A stretch of 64,000 nucleotides of DNA from Blasia pusilla (lineage: Eukaryota > Marchantiophyta > Marchantiopsida > Blasiales). The DNA lies in the NCBI GenBank assembly GCA_050084515.1, contig CM114274.1, positions 30,752,001 through 30,816,000 of the forward strand, read 5' to 3'. The number at the start of each line of letters is the position of its first letter. Within the stretch, counting starts at the first letter, position 1. A program made the position numbers and the translations under genes. Of the stretch, positions 1 to 10,239 are shown one piece after another. The notes beneath the pieces were generated by a model, which worked only from the letters and a program-made list of their open reading frames with translations, was not told the DNA's origin and did not search any database.

Positions 1-521
1 GTGGTTTGAATGTTGAATAGTAACATGACAAAAGCCAAAATAGATGTTTTCGCTGTAGGGAACAAGGGTTTGCAAGCTTCAGCAAGCTCCTCATATTCAT
101 CTCCATGATTGAATAGTGGTTCTTCGTTTGATATTCCCGGTTCTGGTAATTCATCAGATGGGAGAGATGTCTCTGCAGTTTCATCCTTGTGTATATGGTC
201 GTATTTCTGGAAAATATCATTGAGCATTTTATGAACGTCAATGTGCTCGTCTATATCTGCCATGGAAGATCTCTCCCTTCCATCCATATGGAAGGTGGGG
301 GCTGACTCCATTGTCTTATCCTCTTGGCTTCTTTTTTCAGCAAGATCATGCATAAGCCACTCGTCATCTGAAGAGTCCCATCCATCCCTAGATTTTGGCA
401 CTCGACAAAGCGCCGAGCGTCCATTTTTTCTCAAATGTGCTTCCACCTTGCCGATGGACAACGTAGACCCACCCTTACAGTCATTGCACGGACACACGCA
501 ATCTTTTGACCCAAAGACACA
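1..521 (-). CDS. CACTA (En/Spm-type) transposase, N-terminal part, runs off the window
   Basis: An uninterrupted minus-strand frame enters at about 521 and is still open at base 1. Its first part reads KDCVCPCNDCKGGSTLSIGK followed by VEAHLRKNGRS, like the zinc-binding transposase-associated domain (CPC..C..) found at the start of plant CACTA proteins. The linker is acidic (DSSDDEW, DIDEHIDV). The last part (EELAEACKPLFPTAKTSI, then a hydrophobic stretch) resembles the segment before the tnp2 core ('EDAEKPLYPGCEKFS..'). A TAG lies in frame at 522-524 directly after a possible AG acceptor, so the visible piece may start at an exon boundary. The catalytic core would lie left of the window. I assign the family from motif resemblance, without an alignment. 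Such proteins bind terminal repeats and mobilise CACTA elements. Confidence 0.6.
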
Positions 522-796
522 CTAGCTCGTGTGCTTTCCCGTTGCCACAACTTGGAATCGTGTGCCTTTACTCTAACTGGGTGGTTCAAATCCATTCTAA
601 GGGATTGAAGTGAATTCCATAAAATCGTGAATGAAACATTCCAAACACATCCAAAACCATGACATCTTGCCTCAATAACAAATTCCACAAAGATCTAATG
701 GATAGAGCTATCATCTGAATGCATACCCACGCGAAGTCAAGATAAGTATGATAAGGCACATATACCTAACCTGGTTCTTATCTCGATGGAGATCTC

Positions 797-848
797 AATC
801 ATCACTAACAATCCTCAATTAGTACTACCAGGATTGTTAGTGATGATT
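797..848. repeat. Perfect 19-bp inverted repeat (foldback)
   Basis: Arms 797-815 and 830-848 are exact reverse complements around a 14-base loop. The right arm reads AGGATTGTTAGTGATGAT plus one further base. No gene overlaps it. It could be a small foldback transposon remnant or a hairpin in a transcript. Confidence 0.8.
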
Positions 849-991
849 CTCATAGTACAAGAATGAGAGAGAGAAAGACTATACTATCAAGTAGTGCATG
901 TCGTAGCCTTGCGACCATAGACCCCACGCCCTGGTTGGACGGTGCTTGAGAGCGGGATGGGTGTAGAGAGAGAAGCAAGTGAAGAAGGTAC

Positions 992-1158
992 CTTGAACAA
1001 TTCTGGTGCTACCAGCTTAGCAATATCAGCATATGCTCTTGCTCTGGGGAATACGACTTTTGCGTAGGAAGCCAAGTAATGGCTAGATGCTTCGTCCTCA
1101 ACGTCACAAAAGGCGAGCAGAATCACAATGATCTCGGAACTCCAAGTCCAATCAAGAA
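992..1158 (-). CDS. Possible internal exon of an unidentified gene
   Basis: On the minus strand, a 184-bp CT tract ends in CTCTCAG at 1159-1160, followed by 55 open codons (LDWTWSSE.., CDVEDEASSHYLASYAKVVF, DIAKLVAPELFK) and the donor AAG|GTACCT at 991. The acceptor, open frame and donor together suggest an exon. No flanking exons or protein family were recognised. The CT microsatellite would serve as its polypyrimidine tract. The call rests on splice signals and protein-like composition only and could be chance. Confidence 0.3.
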
Positions 1159-1167
1159 CTGAGAGGC

Positions 1168-1357
<190 letters not shown>

Positions 1358-1989
1358 TGTTCACCAACCGGTAGGGGTAAGAAATCTGGTTCGATATGAG
1401 CGAAAGCTCCCTTGATGATACCGGATCACACAACATACGCAACTGGAATGTAGGGTTCTCTGACTCCGGAGAGATTCTGAAAGAAAGCCAACTGTGAGAA
1501 TCAACCGTGAGTTATGCTTCATTTATATCCTCACAGCATAGATAGTTATCTACAACCAGAGTGAGTGAATTTCAAACACATTCTGCAAACTATTTTCAGT
1601 AGTTGTCTATGTTTCAGCCGTAATCCGAGGAAGATATGCCAATTTTCCCAGCTGAACCCAGAACTATTCATATCCGACTTTACCTTTGCCAATTTCTCAA
1701 CTGAACCCTTCACTACTGATGTCCGACTCTAAAATTCCCAATTGCCCAGCCGAACCCTTAACAACTGATATCCGACTCTACCATTTCCCAACATTCAACG
1801 TACAATTGTGCGAGAGCACATGAATGGTACACGTCAAAATCTGGAGGTGCTTCGATCAATAACAAACTGATGTCTTGTGGGTGAATCAAAACATATGCAA
1901 TCTGCTTCGGATCAATAAGTATGTATGTGTGGAACTTCGTCTCAGTGAAGATTTTTCTGAATCAAATTTCATTTCATAATCGTACACAT

Positions 1990-2062
1990 GAGGGTGTAGC
2001 TCACATGGTAAAGCGATCGCTTTGCATGCGATAGGCACGGGGATCGCTGCCTCGCACCTCCA
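1990..2062 (+). tRNA. tRNA-Ala(UGC)-like sequence, probably a pseudogene
   Basis: The 73 bases fold as a tRNA. The anticodon loop TTTGCAT (anticodon TGC) sits on a perfect 5-bp stem ATCGC/GCGAT, and the A box TAGCTCACATGG is near consensus. The acceptor stem GAGGGTG/CACCTCC has one A-C mismatch and one wobble. The D stem has one mismatch (GCTC/AAGC). The B box GGATCGCTGCC departs from GGTTCGANNCC at key T and A positions. No intron is present and no T-run terminator follows closely. It is either a decaying nuclear tRNA-Ala gene or the head of a tRNA-derived SINE. Confidence 0.5.
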
Positions 2063-2184
2063 GATCTCATCTCATGCTTGTTACAATTTTCCCCAGGTTC
2101 TTTGTAACTAGTTTTGAATCTTTTGATCAAGCAATCGGACCGAGAGAGAGAGAGCAGTAGCGAGGATGAGGCGCGGCGAGGTCA

Positions 2185-2640
2185 TGAATTTGGAGGGGCG
2201 GAGGAAAGGGTGGATTGTGGATGGACTGTCTTTGACAAGTTCGAAAAGTTAGAAGAAGACGAATAGAAGAGGAGGAATTGGAGGGGTAGGAAAGGACGAA
2301 TTGAGGACAGTGTTGTGGAGATGACAGCTCGAGAAGTAGAAAGACGTGTAGAAGACGAAAAGGGCAAGAATCAGAGGAGCAGGAAAGGATGAGACGAAAA
2401 TAGTGCTGTGATTGATGATGAGTTCGAGAAGCAAGAAACTTATTTGAAAACAAGGGGAGAAATAGGAAGAGCAAGAAGGTTTAATTGGGCTTATAGTTGT
2501 GCCGATGAGTTCGAGAAGTAAGAAATGACGTTCATCCGGATTAGGGAGGACTCGGAGGAGCAAGAAAGCATGAATTGGGGATAGAGCTGTGTTGACGAGT
2601 ACGAGAGAAGGAAGAAGAAGACGGTTGGAAGATAGGATTT
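2185..2640. repeat. Purine-rich minisatellite, about 90 bp x 5
   Basis: The marker TTCGAGAAG and variants recur near 2240, 2328, 2423, 2510 and 2600, with similar intervening sequence (..GGAGGAGCAGGAAAGGATGAA.., ..GATGATGAG..). Units differ by substitutions and small indels, so the array is old. Long ORFs on either strand here reflect composition. Confidence 0.75.
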
Positions 2641-2650
2641 TGCATTTGCA

Positions 2651-3022
2651 ATGCAACTGCAGAAGCTAGCGGGTGGTGACGATGATGAAGACGGTGGGCG
2701 ATCTTGTGGAGGATTTAAAGAAGAGAGTGATTCTGGTGCTACTTTGGGTAGCAGGCCTGAGCTATCTCATGTCGCTTACATCAAACATTTTTTGGGTGAA
2801 TGTCCCTATCGCCCTGCTCATCATCGCCGCGTTCGGCAACGAGTAGTTGCTTTGATTCTCTCTAAATCTAAAGAGGAGGAGATCAAAGGGCCGAATCTGG
2901 ACTTCCTGCACGCTCTATTCTATGGATTGGATCCGTTGGGTAAAAAGTACAACTCATCAATAGCTGCTATTACAACAATGCATTCTGGTGTGAAGAGCGA
3001 TAGTGGACTTACCCCAATTTGA
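2651..3022 (+). CDS. Hypothetical 123-aa ORF
   Basis: ATG-started ORF directly after the minisatellite. It begins with an acidic/glycine patch (GGDDDEDGG) and has a mixed middle (YIKHFLGECPYRPAHHRRVR). No domain, signal peptide or membrane segment is recognised. It could be the 3' end of a decayed gene whose repetitive part is the minisatellite. There is no independent evidence of expression. Confidence 0.25.
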   Translation: MQLQKLAGGDDDEDGGRSCGGFKEESDSGATLGSRPELSHVAYIKHFLGECPYRPAHHRRVRQRVVALILSKSKEEEIKGPNLDFLHALFYGLDPLGKKYNSSIAAITTMHSGVKSDSGLTPI

Positions 3023-3599
3023 GGATCCAACTCTCTTTGTGGAAGCCTTCTTGCTGGTCTAGACGAGGTATCTGATTCGGGCACGCACTATTCAATCTCC
3101 CTTTTGCATCATGCGATGTGTATAGCTGGGCGCACACTATCAACGTTCTCCGAGATGTGCAGTGAGAGGTTTCTTCTCAAAGTGAGGCGAAGACAGAAAT
3201 GAAGAAGAGAGAGAAAGGACACCCGAAACGGGAGTGTTTCTTGACTGACTCTATCCCCGCGCATTCAATGTGCACCGTTTACTTAGTAGGTTCTCCTCAC
3301 CAACATGGCCACAACAGCTTCAAAGCTCATTGCACTCAATCCGCAAGCTTGAGTGCATTCCCTCGCTTTCTCACTGTCGTGGGGTTTGGGAGACATGGAA
3401 CACGGGAATGTGGAGGGTCTGAACCTCGGCAATACAAATAAAATCGAGCAACACGAATGAGCCCAAGTTTTCAAATCTGACACATCAAGCCACCTCGGTC
3501 TAAACATGCCAAATCAACCTAGGAAGTTGTAAACGTCCCACTCCAAACCTTCCTCCTCCTTGTTAACACCTCCTTTTCTGACCTCCACCCTCACCAAGG
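3023..3599. other. Intergenic, nothing recognised
   Basis: No coding pattern, repeat copy or RNA gene could be supported here. Confidence 0.5.
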
Positions 3600-4600
3600 G
3601 TTCTAAAAACCTGGACACTTTGTCCAAAAAAACACCCCAACACTAGGAACAAAGGGGAAAAGAAAAAAGTTGAAATGGCCACACCCACATCGATTTAAAA
3701 ATTGTAAACCCGAAAGGGGTGTTTCATTTTTCGGGGGAGCATGAGGAGTTCCAATGCAGATCCAAACCGTTGAAGTGGTGCCAAGCTTTAATTCCAAGGT
3801 GTGTGCTAATTTTGATTGCAATCCAATGGTGGGATGAAAAGCTATGTCCATGTTACTCTCAGAAATTGCAAAACGCCCTTTTCCTCCTTCTTGGCGTCGC
3901 TTTTTGTACCCTCCACCCTCCACATGGGGCCCAAAAATCAGAAGACTTCCTCCTGGATGGCCACCCTAACCCAGGACCAGAGTAAGAAAGAAAAAATTAC
4001 AAATGAACACTCACACATGGAATTAAAAATATTAAACCCTAAAAGTGATCTTTCATTTCTCGTTTGAGCACCAAGAGCTAACTGGCAGATCTGAACCGTT
4101 CAAGATGTGGAGGAATATAAGGCCTTGATGTGCGCCAGGTTTCATGACCATCCAATGGTGGGAGAGGAAGTTAACTGCATGATACAATGAAAATGCCATC
4201 AAGACTAGAAACAATACTTCTCAAGGCGCTCTTCTTTCTTCTTGGCGTGTCTTTTTGTACCTTCCACCCTCCATAGGGTGCCCTAAAATCATAAAATATT
4301 CCTACTAGTGGACCCTTTACCGTGGAACAAAGGGCAAGAGAAAAAACTTCATATGACCACTCATACATGGAATTAAAAATCATGAACCGTAAAGTGGTCT
4401 TTCCTTTTTGGTTTGAGCATGGAGAGCTAATTGCCAGATGTGAACCGTTGAAGGATTTAGGACCTTGGCTTGTGTTAACTTTCACTGCTAAACGCAAGAT
4501 GCGACAAATTTGTTAAATCCATGATGACATGAAAATGGCAGAGAGATGTGGAACCTTCTCTTCATACGTGAGCCCTCTTTTAGTACGTTTCCGCCTGAAC
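3600..4600. repeat. Tandem repeat, about 330-350 bp x 3
   Basis: The block 'AATTAAAAATnnTnAACCn' followed by TTTCATTTTT-like sequence, a GAGCAT..GAG..CTAA segment and 'GATCTGAACCGTT' recurs about 330 and 350 bp apart (anchors at 3701, 4031, 4381). Each copy also carries 'CTTCTTGGCGT..CTTTTTGTACC.TCCACCCTCCA'. The third copy is diverged at its right end. Copies are clearly related but not identical. Confidence 0.8.
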
Positions 4601-4954
4601 CAAGGGTGCAAGAATGTTCAATTTTTTTCCTGAGGGGAAACCCAATCTTAGGAATGTAGGACATATAAAGATTTATATATCCCAACAACATTAAAAGACA
4701 CGTTATCATTGGATCATGAGACCACAAAAACACACTAGTCATTATTTATGACTCAGTATTACTAGGCAAGTGAAAGAAGTACGACTAGTCTTTACTAAAG
4801 GGTATTGATAACTACTTTAGTAATAAGTACATGACTAGGTGAGTTGTGCAACCTTAAATTTTAGGACTAAACCATTTTAGTCATACTTTGAGTCATTCTT
4901 TCGGCAAGTCATTTAAAGCCTAGTCATAAAAACTACACAATTCTTCTAGTGTAT

Positions 4955-5105
4955 TGAGGAACTTACTATTTTAGAGAAGTACTATTTTGAGTATATGATC
5001 GACTTACTATTTATGGTAAGTGGCCCTTGACCTCCTACATTAGGTCAAGAGCCAAGGAGGTGACTTGGGAGCATAGGTTACCATGGAGAGAGGAGAGGGG
5101 TTGGT
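4955..5105 (-). repeat. Gypsy LTR fragment (same family as 35.9-43.7 kb), inverted
   Basis: The stretch with TGGCCCTTGACCTCCTAC, GGTCAAGAGCCAAGGAGGTG and GGTTACCATGGAGAGAG is the reverse complement of the middle of the LTR copies at 36.3, 43.4 and 57.3 kb. Only about 150 bp remain. It ends near 5105, about 135 bp before the Copia LTR. Confidence 0.7.
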
Positions 5106-5241
5106 CAATTGGTTGTGATATTTTCTGTGTATAGAAATATTAGTCAGAGATTAAGTAGGATTTCACTTTTCCAATACAGTAGAGGGGAGATAGATGCATG
5201 GCTCGAGCACTCTATTATGTTCTTCCTTAATCATGCATATA

Positions 5242-5694
5242 TGTGAGAAAACAGAAAGTGATGAAATCACTGAAATCTTTACATAAGTTAGAGATACAAA
5301 GTGGCCTAGTCTGTCCGTGCGCTCACAGAAGAGCTTCGATGGAACCTGAACATGGAGATAACTAGTCATACAAGAATGCGCTACCGCATTGAATACGACA
5401 TACGAGAATGCGCTACCGCTGCGGCTCTCGACTGTTTCACTACTTGGGAAAACTAGGGTTTTAACCTATTTTTCTTCGTTTCTATTAATAGAAAAATTTT
5501 GCATCAGGGTGCCACGCACCTTGATGCAATCTAGGGTTAGATAATCCTAGTACCGCTACTCCGTAAACCACCTACGTCATATTACTATGACTCCTTCAAC
5601 GTCTAAGTCGGAACCATCAATCTAGGCTTCTCCTCATACAAGGGGGCCGCTCAGATTAATGGTGCTTAGAGGAGTGGATGTTGAGAATCCAACA
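5242..5694 (-). repeat. Copia 3' LTR (453 bp)
   Basis: Begins TGTGAGAAAAC and ends AGAATCCAACA on the plus strand (TGTTGG..CTCACA on the element strand). Compared with the partner LTR it holds an extra near-duplicate of an 'AGAATGCGCTACCGC' segment and a different stretch after 'GAAAAATTTTG'. Confidence 0.9.
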
Positions 5695-5706
5695 CCCCCC
5701 TTCAAT
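5695..5706 (-). other. Copia polypurine tract
   Basis: On the element strand GAAGGGGGG abuts the 3' LTR start TGTTGG. This is the expected primer site for plus-strand DNA synthesis. Confidence 0.75.
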
Positions 5707-5951
5707 ATCCACTCTCATGTGGACTACTGTCTTGGACCTATGCCAAGACCCTTGAGATGTCGGTGAAGCTGATCTCCGCTCAAAGCTTTCGTGAAGATGT
5801 CTGCACAGTTATCCTCTGTTGGACAATAGACTAACTTCAAAACCTCTCTCTCAATCAATTCACGAAAAAAATGATACTAGATCTCTATGTGCTTCGTACG
5901 AGCATGAAACACAGGATTATGTGCTATGGCAATGCAACTCTTATTGTCACA

Positions 5952-7473
5952 CTACATTACAGTAGCACTTTCTGGTGTTCCTCCTATGTCCTCCAATATC
6001 CATCTCAACCATACTACTTCACAAGAAGCATAACAAGCCGCCTTGTACTCTGCCTCGGTAGAAGAAAGAGCCATTGTAGGTTGCTTCTTGCTGACCCATG
6101 ACACCACACCTGATCCTACCAAGAAGCAATAACCCGAAATTGATCTTCGAGAATCTGAATCTCCTACCCAATCCGAGTCACAAAATCCTTTCATTTCTGT
6201 CCCTGCTCGGTAGGTGATGTCGTACTCGATAGTGCCTGTGATGTACTTCAACACACACATCCCTGCCTTCTAATGGTTCTCATGAGGCTTAGTTGAGAAC
6301 CTACTCAACCCTCCCATAGCGAAGCTAATGTCTGGTCTAGTGTTACACAAAAATATCAAACTACCTACAAGCTTTCTGTACAACTTTTCATCTACCAATG
6401 GTGAAACATCCTCCATCGAGAGTTTCAACTCTACCTCCATTGGCGAGACCATTGCCTTACACTCGGTCATCCCGAATGCCTTCAAGATTTCTCTAGCATA
6501 CTTTTTCTGAGAGAGAAAAATAGAATCTGACTGTTGCCAAATCTCCAGCCCTATAAAGTAGTGCAAAAGACATTTCAAACTTGGATTTCAACACTCCCTT
6601 CATTTCCTCTATTTTCTTACTGTGGTCTCTTGTGATGATAAGATCATCCACATACAGGACTATCAACATATACATCCCATCTTCGGAAAATACATACAAA
6701 TTTGCTTCTGACGGATTCTTGATGAGACCCTTCTCTCGGAAGAATGTATCTATTGGTTGATACCATACCCTTGGGGCTTGCTTCAACCCATATAATGCTC
6801 GATGAAGTATACACACTTTCTCTTCTGATCCGGGTGTCTCAAAACCTAGTGGTTGAGATACATACACCTCCTCCTTGAGACTCCCGTTCAGAAATGCAAA
6901 CTTCACATTGTATTGGTATACAAGCCAACGTCTTGTTCCTGCAACCGCTAGAACAATTCGAATGGTTGTCATCCTTGCAGTAGGAGCAAAAGTCTCATAG
7001 TAGTCAAAACCTTCAATTTGTGAGCATCCTTGTGCAACCAACCTTGCTTTGAATTTATCCAATGTACCGTCCGACTTGTACTTGGTCTTGTACACCCACT
7101 TGGTGCGTATTATCTTCCTATCCTTTGGCTTCTCAACCAAAGTCCAAGTTTCATTTCTCTGAATAGCGTCCATCTCCATCTGCATGGCCTCTCTCCATTG
7201 AGGATGAGCAAGGGCCTCATCCAAGCATGATGGCTCTTCCACCTTCAAGACCTCTGTCATCAAGGCCATGTTGATGAGATGTGCGGAAGCTCTATTCTGC
7301 TCCTGTAGTCTCTTGGATCTTCTTGGATGTGTAACAACTTCATCAGTTGTTGGTGGATCATTACCTTCCAAGAGTTTCTTTATCCACTTAGGATATGACG
7401 ACCGTAGTGGAAGAGCATGTTGCTCTTTGTAATCATCACCAAATTCTTCTTCTTGATGATTTGGTGTAAACAT
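5952..7473 (-). pseudogene. Copia reverse transcriptase and RNase H
   Basis: Two abutting frames. The upstream one (6493-7473) holds the RT_pol2 fold: ETWTLVEKPKDRKIIRTKWV, KARLVAQGCSQ, ALYGLKQAPRVWY and catalytic LYVDDLI. The first catalytic aspartate motif, normally DVKxAFLNG, reads NVKFAFLNG here (AAT at 6907-6909), so an essential Asp is lost. The RT continues at 6270-6578 in another frame (KLVGSLIFLCNTRPDISFA), after a frameshift near 6500. RNase H follows at 5952-6260 with CDSDWVGDSDSRRSISGYC and STEAEYKAACYASCEVVWL. It would copy element RNA and degrade the template, but is inactive as written. Confidence 0.85.
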
Positions 7474-7485
7474 TGGTGGTGTGCT

Positions 7486-8203
7486 CTAGTGGGTTATCTC
7501 TTCGTTTGATGATAATGTGGATGGACCACTGATATCGGCCACTTGACGAGGCTGTTCCTGGAACACCACATCACGACTCACAAGCATCTTTTTTGCCTCA
7601 AGACACCATAGGCGATAAGCTTTAGACTCATCACTGTATCCCATAAAGATGCACTTCGTGCTTTTGAACTCCAGCTTGGTCCTGGATGCTTCAGGAATAT
7701 GTACAAAGCACTCACTACCAAAAGTCCTGAAATGTTGGAGTGATGGTACCTTACCTGAGTATGATTGATGAGGAGTCATGCCTTGCACTGACTTGGTAGC
7801 ACTTCTATTTAGAATATAAACGGCAGTATTAATAGCTTCAGCCCAAAATCCTTCTGTCAAATCTTTTGCTTTCATCATACATCTTGCCATCTCCACCACT
7901 GTACGGTTTTGACGCTCAACAACTCCATTTTGTTGTGATGTATGTGCCGTGGTTCACTCTCGCTTGTTTCCATGCTCCCCCAAATATTTGTTGAATTCTG
8001 TTGATAAGAATTCTCCTCTTGGATGGATCGGTGCGAAGCTTCTGTATCTTCTTTCCTGTCTCATTCTCAACCAGCTTATGCCATATTTTAAATTTTCCAA
8101 AAATACTTGCCTTATCATGAAGGAAATACACCCACATCTTCCTACTATAATCGTCGACAACTAAAAAGAAGTAGGAAGAACCACCTAATGCCACTGTTCT
8201 CAT
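7486..8203 (-). pseudogene. Copia integrase core and C-terminal part
   Basis: Two frames. The first (from 8203) has YFFLVVDDYSRKMWVYFL, the first catalytic Asp region of the rve fold. The second (7486-7899) has the usual Copia tail: AINTAVYILNRSATKSVQGM, FGSECFVHIP and KCIFMGYSDESKAYRLW. A frame break near 7900-7950 hits the region of the second catalytic residues. The product would insert element cDNA; the gene is broken. Confidence 0.8.
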
Positions 8204-8275
8204 TTTACCACAAAGGTCAGCATGAATCAGCTCTAGAGGAGCCTTTGCTCTATTGTTGGACTCTTGTGGAAATGG

Positions 8276-8835
8276 TTATCGGTGTTGCTTGCCCATCATA
8301 CAAGCTTCACATGTATTCGACACTCCAGAAATTGTTGGTAAATCAGCAACCATACCAGATTTCTGCATCTGACTTAGTAAGGGAAAGCTTAGGTGACCAA
8401 ATCTTTCATGCCACAACTTACTGCTACTAAGATCTGTACCTACACTTGTCCTGAAAGCATACAACTCGTAGATATTTCCACGTCGTATACCTTCACCCAC
8501 TACTTTCCCATTGGCATCCTCAATGACTGCTCCAGTTTTCTTGAAACAAACTTCTAGGTCACGATCACATAATACTGCTACTAAAATCAAATTTCGCTTC
8601 AACTTTGGTACGTACAGTACATCGGTTAACTTCTTTTCATCTCCTTTTTGTGAGACTAAAGAAATTGTGCCTTTCCCTTCTACAGGGCACTTTGCATTAT
8701 TTCCAACAGTAACAACAATAGGCTCATGTAGAGGCTGTAAGGAGCTATACCAATCCTTATGATTGGTCATATGCCTAGATCCTCCACTATCGAGCACCCA
8801 TGCATCTTCATTCTTTGACTTAGTGGAATGTTCTG
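8276..8835 (-). pseudogene. Copia aspartic protease and GAG-pre-integrase zinc domain
   Basis: WVLDSGGSRHMTNHKDW is the retropepsin active site (D-S-G, with Gly where Ala or Thr is usual). Later ELYAF.., LWHERFGHLSFPLL and CEACMMGKQHR form the HHCC zinc domain that opens integrase. The frame is open across both and closes near 8276, so this stretch is the best preserved part of the polyprotein. Confidence 0.85.
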
Positions 8836-8836
8836 C

Positions 8837-9700
8837 CTATGTGCAAAACTCTTCCATTGCTACCCAAGCATCTACTTCATGTTCTCCTAGTTGTACAAAA
8901 TTTCCAGACTCCTTCTTAGATCTTAAACAATCGTTCTTCTCATCCTGACTCCTCTTTCTACAATCTTTGATAAGATGACCAAGCTTACTACAATAAAAGC
9001 ATTTGAAGGCTTTCCTTGGAAATTTCTTCTTGACATTTGAATTGTAATCCTGATTTCTATCTCTTTGTACATTGGCAGTAAATACTGCATCACTTCCCTC
9101 TCTTGCTTTGAAGCGCATTTCCTCTTCTACCAACATTGCACTAAATTGTTCAAAAGTAAGCGGCGTGGGTCTTTCTTGAGTATTCAATACAATGACCAAA
9201 CTATCATACATTGGAGGGAAAATCCTTATGCACCGACATGCCAAATCTTTGCTAGACTTTGAAATTCCTACAGACGCCATCTGATCTTGAAGATTCTTGA
9301 TCCTTGTCAAAAATTGCTCCGCGCTTTCTCCTTCTGAAAATTTATGGGACGTAAGCTAATTCTCCAGATTTTGAATCCAAGTCTCATTCCTCGTTTCATA
9401 CTGATTCTTTAGAATGTTCCACGCCTCAACAGCAGTGGTTGTATGTTGAATGAGAGTCATGATAGAATTAGTTACATTCGTGACGATCGCATATAGAGCA
9501 TCAGATTTTTTGTGTTTCCATGCCAGTAATACAACAGGATCGATATCCTCAGATAAAGATGAACATGCAGAACTCAAAGTAGCTTGTGGATTCAAATCGA
9601 CCCCTGTGGCCGTCTCCCAGATCTCAAATGATTCGAGGAAAGTTCTCATTTTGAACTTCCACAATGTATAGTTAGACCTATCTAACTTCCCTTCACCCAA
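8837..9700 (-). pseudogene. Copia gag with CCHC zinc knuckle
   Basis: Starts MGEGKLDRSNYTLWKFKMRT (9700), then UBN2-type gag sequence (AWNILKNQYETRNETW) and, after a single in-frame stop (9356-9358), SSKDLACRCIRIFPPMY and the zinc knuckle CFYCSKLGHLIKDC. Gag packages element RNA. Confidence 0.85.
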
Positions 9701-9799
9701 CGGAGGAGGGCGAGCACAAACTCACGAAGAAGTAGCCATCTCTCAAGATTTTGTGCAAACACACTAGATCGCCTGATACAAAATACTGGAAAGCCTATT

Positions 9800-9811
9800 G
9801 CTCTGATACCA
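9800..9811 (-). other. Copia primer binding site, initiator tRNA-Met
   Basis: TGGTATCAGAGC on the element strand directly follows the 5' LTR end CTCACA. It is the exact 12-base complement used by plant Copia elements. Confidence 0.92.
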
Positions 9812-10225
9812 TGTGAGAAAACAGAAATTGACGAAATCACTGAAATCTTTACATAACTTAGAGATACATAGTGGCCTAGTCCGTCCGTGCGTTCAGAGAA
9901 GAGCTTCGATGGAACTTGAACATGGAGATAACTCGACATGCCAAAATGCGCTACCGCTGCGGCTCTTGACTACTTCACTACTCGGGAAAACAAGGTTTTT
10001 TACTTATTTTTCTTCATTTCTATTAATAGAAAAATTTTGGGTTAGATAATAAGGTATAGATATAGGGTTAGATAATCCTAGTACCGCTACTCCGTAAACC
10101 ACCTACGTCATATTACTATGACTCCTTCGACGTCTAAGTTGGAACCATCAATCTAGGCTTCTCCTCATACAAGGGGGCCGATCAGATTAATGGTGCTTAG
10201 AGAAGTGGATGTTGAGAATCCAACA
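9812..10225 (-). repeat. Copia 5' LTR (414 bp)
   Basis: TGTGAG..CCAACA on the plus strand, paired with 5242-5694. It is followed directly by Gypsy pol sequence, GGTTC. Confidence 0.9.
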
Positions 10226-10239
10226 GGTTCACGGAAGGA

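Larger units (their letters stand above)
5242..10225 (-). mobile_element. Copia retrotransposon with both LTRs, decayed
   Basis: Two LTRs (5242-5694 and 9812-10225), each starting TGTGAG and ending CCAACA on the plus strand, flank a minus-strand gag-protease-integrase-RT-RNase H order typical of Ty1/copia. The PBS and polypurine tract lie just inside the LTRs. The LTRs differ by many substitutions and by an extra duplicated segment in the left copy, so the insertion is old. The flanking 5 bp (ATATA on the left, GGTTC on the right) do not match, so no target-site duplication remains. The right flank is Gypsy pol sequence, the left flank is not. A solo LTR of this family is at 58203. Confidence 0.9.

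Noticed and set aside
2127-2656. Minus-strand frames rich in Leu, Ser, Phe and Pro
   Set aside because: They mirror the purine-rich minisatellite on the other strand; no domain, and several overlap each other.
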